A model generated the notes under the pieces. That model ran no database searches. It was not told where the DNA came from and saw only the letters and a list, made by a program, of their open reading frames with translations. A program made the translations under genes and the position numbers. A stretch of DNA of 64,000 nucleotides from Norana najaformis (lineage: Eukaryota; Annelida; Clitellata; Crassiclitellata; Hormogastridae), in NCBI GenBank assembly GCA_964023275.1, contig OZ029915.1:17399775-17463774 (forward strand), written 5' to 3'. Of the stretch, positions 58,105 to 64,000 are shown one piece after another. The first letter of the stretch is position 1. Every line of letters starts with the position of its first letter.

Positions 58105-58899
58105 GACGCCAAACAGTGCGTCGTCGACAGAAGGACGACACGAGTCCATTAGTAGCTCAAAGCGACTGGTTCAGTTGTGCATAGCTAGCTGAATTCGCTG
58201 TTATAATAGACGCCTGATTGGCGTCAACTAGCTCATAGCGACCGCCAGTAAAGTCTTTCAACCGTCGCCAGATGTCACTACACGGTTGCCTGTCAAGTCA
58301 CTTGACGACGCTCAGCGTCTTATCTATGGTTTGTTTAATCGTTTCAAATGGAATTCCGTCACCTTAATCCGTTCGGATCAGGTCGACTGACTTCGGTTCT
58401 CTTTGCAACAAAAATCGAAGCCGACGACTCGGAAGGAGAAGGTGCCAACTGTCTGCGATGATCAGATCCAGATCAACTCTGTCACTAAACAAAAACAACC
58501 GACTGTTAGCCTGAGCTCACACGAGCACAATGAACATCTACAGACTGGCCCCCTTTAGACATCTCACTGATATCAAACAATCCACGGAGGTATCCAGAGA
58601 GATGGTAAGATGGACAGATGAGAGAAACAAAGACTCAAAGAGTCAGTCGGGAGAGAAAGGGACAGGGACACTGAGAAAAGCAGAGATACAGAGAGACAGA
58701 GTGACAAAGCCATAGCAGATAAGGCTGTGTTAGTTATTCAGCTTTAGATCGGGACGTATCGTTCTTTCGTTGAGCGTCATCCAGGTCGAGCAGCGAGAGA
58801 GAACTGAGTCTGTGAATGGTTCTTTTTCAACAGAAATTCCTCGCCCAGCCACGTGCGCGTAGATTCTACTGCATTTCCTTGTGTAGCTTAACCGTAGTT

Positions 58900-59035
58900 T
58901 AACCCATCAGATTTGGACCGGGCTTCCCCGACTGATTAGGCTAACGGTATTTTACTACGGTTTTAGACCTACTTGAAGAGATCATTAATTGATGCCTTGT
59001 GCATCATATTAACGGCGCTATAGAAGTTATATTAC
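58900..59035 (+). mobile_element. LINE 3' tail fragment
   Basis: It resembles the ends at 42230-42380 and 47100-47230 (GGGCTTCCCCGACTG..., GAGATCATTAATTGATGCC, GGCGCTATAGAAGTT). Confidence 0.6.
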
Positions 59036-61485
59036 AGTTAGAAATGTGTGACTGCAAATGGCAGGAAGCACCTGTTAAGAGCTTATAAAGAAAGGTCTGT
59101 AAAGATCTTACTGATAAGAGAGTAGAACTGATTGCAATAGCATTATTTGTAGAGGGCCTAAAAGTCGTCTGGTTTTGTAAAAGAAGCCCGTAATTAGTCG
59201 CTTGCACAAGTAACGACAAGGTTCACTTTGCATGTACATATATATTTATACATTTATATATAGAGGATATATATATATAGTAACCCGTCAGAATACTAAT
59301 GCAGAGGAATTTCCCGGGAGAAGGTCACGAACAACACAACTCACAACAAAACTCCATTGATATATGACAAACAAGTCAACAGCACACAGCAGTTGGACTA
59401 CAGTTTAGAAAGACTGGCAACAACGGGCAACGCCTCTATAAAACCGAGCAACAGGTGGTATGGGTCCAAGTCAGCGATGAAGAACTGAACAGCGGTGAAG
59501 AACAGGTGGTGGACGAAAGTTCGACAGGCATTATAGTAGTAGATGTAGATGTTGAGAAAGTCAAGGCGTTAACTTTGGCGCGAATAGGAAATTCTCTAAT
59601 TAAGACCTTTGCATATATAATTATCTCCTCCTCAATTTTCTGGAGCTAATTTAATGACTGTTAACAGCAGACACATATGTAACACAAATGTGTCACTAGG
59701 CGATAACTGTCTGGCAGTGAAGGATTTGGCCTGTATAACAGTCATGTGGTGGTTAAGAAAGGAGCATCTGTTTATAAGCTAATGTGATTAGCAGACAATT
59801 CATGTGTATGTGCTTTCTTGTCTGTCACACTAAGAATTGGAGTGAACTAGATGTTGTTCAATTTCTATGTCTGCAGCAGCAGCAGCAGCAGCTGACTAAG
59901 GATTCCAGCTAAGATGATGGCAGGAAAATCAGAGGAAAAGGAAATGCCACCTGTGAAGACCAGTTTACTCAGATCTCAGAAAATGGACCGTATAGGAGTC
60001 CTAATTGACAGTATTTGCCTTCAGCTAGATTAGACATCTTCCGTTTTATTAGCCAAAACCATTCTACAGAGTCTAAGGATTAGGATGAGACCTGGCGTTT
60101 CGCTGAACAGAACTTACAACGCCCACCATTCTCACGCACTCCACCCATTTCTTATCAGTCTACAACACACCGGATGCATGGCTCATATACTTCACCTATC
60201 GGGTACCTGGCCAAACGGACCCTGTCTTTCGCCATCGGAACATCGGATTTCCAAGAAACACTTCGCTAGCAGAACTTCAGATGTTTCGATCATCTTGTTT
60301 ATCATGCAGAATATGGCAGTGCTATACATCAAGTCCACCGATGCATAACCACTTTCAGCGTCTCGGAAAATCCGTCGCAGCAATCGCAAATGGTAGACTT
60401 TATTAGAGTAAAGTCAACATTTATTAGTAAACACTCATACTTGGCAAAGGTCGTTGAGGCGGAGACCCAGAGAGGTTCGATTACCGTTTGAAATCCAAAT
60501 CCAATACTACTCCACGGAGTCGGTGTTCAAAGGTCAAGGAGAACTGAGCCTGCCATCTCGGCCAATACAGCTCTTGAATAAATGCGTCATCCACTCTTAA
60601 TATTTATTTTTTGTGCGCTACCATTTTTTCTTTCTTGGCTGAAGCGCAGTTTTGATTTGTCAGAGTAGACGCAGATAATTGTATCGGCTTGGCTGTGGCG
60701 CATTCGCTGCAGTTTATCTAGAACTTTTATGCCAATGATAACTAATATAAGGCAATCGTGCATATGCAACAGCTAGCGATGGTAAAGCATTTTTGGGGTC
60801 TTTCAGCTCAAGTACAACAATACTTGCTGGACAATTTTTCTTCACGAGTTGTATGAATCGACAAGTTCTATTGGCTCATCTGAATTGAAACGCAGCTGTC
60901 TTAAACAATTACGATAACTGTTACTAAAACTTGAGTAATAGTGAACGATTAAAAATAAAACTCAAGAGGCACAAATATACCTAGAACTGATACGAAAACT
61001 AGCTGTACTATTAACAACGAAAAGACATAACGAAACCACAACGAAAAGAAACAATATCGTTATCGTTTAGAGAAACCTTAAGTTTTCGTTAAAGATAGGC
61101 CTACGTTGTCGTTATCGTTATCGCTAACGAAAACTTCGCTACTTTGAAAATCTTGGCCCCGTCAATCAAGAACAACCTGGAACATTCATAGAGTCAGACG
61201 GCAGCGAGGATTGGCCACTGCAGAACAATGCATAGTAAACTTTTTCAAATCTCGAGGGGTCGTTTCTACCTCTGGTTTAAAAATACACATATCGCTTATC
61301 CATGGCCATCTAGCACTCCAGTGTAGTCATTTTCTGCAGCATCTTTTCCTTTTTTACCAAAAAACAATCAGCGAAGACTAGACATTTCAGAAAATGCCTC
61401 TTTTTTCAATCCTGACGGATCATATAGACCTCAGGTAATTTGGTAAATAACAATAAATAATAATATTAAAAGTAGTAATAGTAAT

Positions 61486-61516
<31 letters not shown>

Positions 61517-61794
61517 ACAGTGATGTTGTTTTATTTGTAGAAGAAGTAATAGCAGAATAGGCGAATGTATTTCTTGTATTATCATTACAAGTAGTAGTTG
61601 TCTGTTGTTGGTGTTGTTGCCACGAGTAACGTGCGATTGTTGGCAGATGAGTGAATTCGCCGAGAGCGGGGCCAGTGGCATCGTCGTTCTAGAATGAGAG
61701 ATGGTTGGCAGGATGCAGTCGAGATAAAGAGATGGATTCCGATGACGACAGATCTTTAGAATTTCTTTCCATTGCAATAATTGCATTCGCATTC

Positions 61795-62085
61795 TATTCC
61801 TATCTCAATTTCATCCCATTTCAATTCCCTATCCATTTGATTCTTATCCCATTCCATATCCGTCCGATTCTTATCTCATTCCAACTCACTATCCATCTGA
61901 TTCTCATCCAATTCCATGTCCCTCCGATCCTTGTCCCATTCCAATTCCCTATCCATCTGATTCTTATCCCATTCCATATCTATCCGATTCTTATCCCATT
62001 CCAAGTCCATCCGATCCTTGTCCCATTCCAATTCCATGTCCATTCGATTCGCACCCCATTCCGATTCTATGTCCATTGCATTTCC
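61795..62085. repeat. Degenerate minisatellite, about 28-33-bp units
   Basis: About 9-10 imperfect units built on TCCCATTCCATATCCATCTG and ATTCTTATC. The repeat keeps frames open on both strands but encodes no recognisable protein. Confidence 0.85.
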
Positions 62086-62514
62086 AGCCGACGACGACTA
62101 CTTGTCAAACCGATGTCCGACTTCTATGCAGTGGACAGATGGATTGACGGCTGCACTTACCTTCGTCACGGAGACCGCTGCGCATCCGATCGCCAGCGCC
62201 GCTGGATGGAGCAGGAGGAGGAGGAGGAGGAGCAGGAGAGGAGGAAGCGATATCAGTCCAAACTCCATGAAATCCAAGAAAATAAGAACGCCTTATCGAC
62301 GAAAGACTCTGTACATATTAATACCATCCCTGGCCTAGTGAGGCTGCTGCTGCTGCTGCTGCTTCTGGTCCTGAGGCAGGAAGGCTTGCTGTTTCAACCG
62401 CTGTCTTCAGCTGACGATGATTGGCGCAGCCGCGGCGAAATTACACCAGTGAACTGAAGGCTGCTTTCGTCCGTCGCTTGCGGCTCACAAGCGCCGCCTG
62501 CCTGCCCTCTCTCT

Positions 62515-62650
62515 TCCTTCTTTTCCTCTTCCTCCTCCTCCTCCTCCTCCTCCTCCTCCTCTTACTCTTTCTCCTCTTTTGCAAGGAGGTAGATGTCACC
62601 CTGCAGCAGCAGCAGCAGCAGCAGCAGCTCCAGCAGCAGCAGCAGCAACA
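62515..62650. repeat. (CTC)n and (CAG)n microsatellites
   Basis: CTC run at about 62525-62570 and two CAG runs at about 62602-62650. No supporting reading frame, so not a polyglutamine gene. Confidence 0.9.
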
Positions 62651-62896
62651 GACCAATCGCCGATTCTAAACAGATTCCGGCGCTGGCGCCCGCTACTGTT
62701 TGCTATTCCGTAAGTAGAACCGACACTTGTTCTTATTAGATGCATGTGCTGCATGGCAGACCCTCTCATTCTCTCTTACTCTCACTCAGCTTCTTACCAA
62801 CGGTCTCTCTCTTCCTCTCACTCTACCTGTGTCTCATTCCATCTTTCTCGTCTCTATATCTGTTACCATTCTCGTGCTGCTACTACTCTCTCCTCC

Positions 62897-62899
<3 letters not shown>

Positions 62900-62949
<50 letters not shown>

Positions 62950-62960
62950 TCTCTCTATAT
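62900..62960. repeat. (CT)n microsatellite
   Basis: About 50 bp of CT then a short AT run. Confidence 0.95.
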
Positions 62961-63239
62961 ATATATCTTTTTCTTTCTTTCTTTCTTTCTGTCTGCGTGT
63001 CTCCCCTTTTCTTTCTCTCTCTTCTGTTTACTCTGACTCCTCTATCTCTGTTTATGAGTTCTTGTTCTGTATCTCTCTTTAGCTTCTTTTTTCTGTTAAT
63101 CTGTCTATCTGTCTGTCAGTCTCTCTCTCTCTTTCTTTCTCTTTCTTTCTCTCCTTCTGCCTTTTTCCATTTCTGCTTAATATGCTGTAATTATTCAAAA
63201 GTCGGCCTTGACGTGTATGATCCTAACGACCGACGTCAA

Positions 63240-64000
63240 ACCTGATTTTCATTTGAAAAGCCCTGGAGCGACCGGTGGCAGCCAGACTGCCCGAGTAGAG
63301 TGAGACTGATGACCCTCGGTCAAAGCATCAGTCAACCTACCGTAGGATGTATAGTTTGACTGAGACAGAGGCTTTGACAACCCATGACTCTCTGCTTGGA
63401 GTCATCGACAACGGATGAGTCAATGCACGTATGCTAGTTGATCTCAGCTCGGTATTCGACACAAATGACCACTCCATTCTCATCAGTGCACGACGTAACG
63501 AACGTTTCGGCATTGTTGTGAATGACGCACTGCCATGGTTTCCGGTTGTACGTTACAGGTTGCACCCACTGATTCGAAGTCGCCGAATTCATCGGTCCGG
63601 TCTTTATGACGTCAGCTGGTCCTTAGAAGTTCACTATTTGTAATAAAGAACTCGAAGGCGTCGTTAAACAGCATCAGATTAATCACTACTTCAACGCTGA
63701 TGACAGTCGATGGATTATACGTTCGTTTAGAGGATGTGCAGATTGCAAACGCTTGTCTCCGGGTATGTGTCGACTGTCGAGGGCATCCAGATCTGGAAGA
63801 CCTCTTGAAGACTCCAGCTGAACCCAGCAAACACCGAATTCAGTTGGTTCGGCACGAAAACCAAATCTTGCTAGGCTGGCAACTCCTGACATAGGATTGG
63901 TCGTCATCTTCCCAGCATCAGTTCTCAGGCACCTGACTGTGTTGCTTGACAGCCACCTTTCAACGAAGCAAAATATCAACAAGCTGGCCTCCCTGCACCT
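63240..64000 (+). mobile_element. CR1/L2-like LINE reverse transcriptase, running off the window
   Basis: Frames give MLVDLSSVFDTNDHSIL (RT motif A block LLDLSAAFDTVDH), then FNADDSRWIIR (a decayed Y-x-DD) and LTVLLDSHLSTKQNINKLA (the LGV-LD--L----QI block). Three frames are needed, so it is decayed. The 3' part lies beyond 64000. Confidence 0.75.

Larger units (their letters stand above)
58105..64000. other. Upstream flank of FGFR (5' UTR and promoter side)
   Basis: No coding gene seen. Contains LINE remnants (58900-59035, 63240-64000), a minisatellite (61795-62085) and CT, CTC and CAG microsatellites at 62500-62960. The receptor promoter should lie just above 58150, but I see no clear TATA box or other core element I would defend. 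Confidence 0.55.

Noticed and set aside
57824-58192. Plus-strand frame with EGRK repeats
   Set aside because: It is the (GGAA)n microsatellite plus the antisense of the signal-peptide exon.
61705-62457. 250-codon frame on the plus strand
   Set aside because: Most of it is a minisatellite and simple triplet repeats; no domain, and a different frame is equally open on the other strand.
62602-62650. Polyglutamine-coding CAG repeat
   Set aside because: No supporting exon or conserved flanks; likely simple repeat.
62727-63245. Leu/Ser-rich frame of 172 codons
   Set aside because: Translation of CT and CTTT microsatellites; all three frames are open.

Overview
This is a stretch of animal nuclear DNA, dominated by one very large split gene on the minus strand: a fibroblast growth factor receptor (FGFR). 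I could reconstruct a complete reading frame of 17 coding exons, from the signal peptide start at 58104 to the stop at 4356-4358. It totals 2640 bp (879 residues plus stop). All 16 introns have GT-AG ends and every junction keeps the frame. The protein reads: signal peptide, Ig domain 1, acid box, Ig domain 2, Ig domain 3, single transmembrane helix, FGFR juxtamembrane segment, split tyrosine kinase domain, and a C-tail with an EYLDL docking motif. The large repeat-filled introns, CR1/L2-like and RTE retrotransposons, a Ty3/gypsy relic, tRNA-derived SINEs and abundant microsatellites fit an invertebrate bilaterian. I cannot place the phylum from sequence alone.

Layout from low to high coordinates: 1-4355 is the 3' flank/3' UTR side of the receptor. 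From 4356 to 12135 the transmembrane, juxtamembrane and kinase exons are closely spaced. Ig3 and the second half of Ig2 lie at 13738-15934. A 7.9 kb intron (15935-23821) holds a Ty3/gypsy relic and two copies of one SINE. The first half of Ig2 is at 23822-23982, with a pyrimidine-rich minisatellite just upstream of its splice acceptor. The acid-box exon is at 29027-29173, flanked by two similar LINE fragments. Ig1 is split between 38246-38370 and 40237-40390. A 17.6 kb first intron (40391-57956) contains an RTE-type reverse transcriptase with a 372-codon open frame, more LINE ends and hairpins. The signal-peptide exon is at 57957-58104. The remaining 6 kb is upstream flank with simple repeats and a LINE fragment that runs off the window.

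The points most worth a second look are in the receptor itself: an extended kinase insert (about 29 residues longer than vertebrate FGFRs), an Ig2 domain that lacks most of the usual heparin-binding lysines but has a different basic cluster, a symmetric acid-box cassette exon, and an extra intron inside Ig1. Outside the receptor, the strongest structural signal is a near-perfect 22-bp inverted repeat at 48196-48250. I found no second cellular protein gene, no canonical tRNA or rRNA gene and no CRISPR array.
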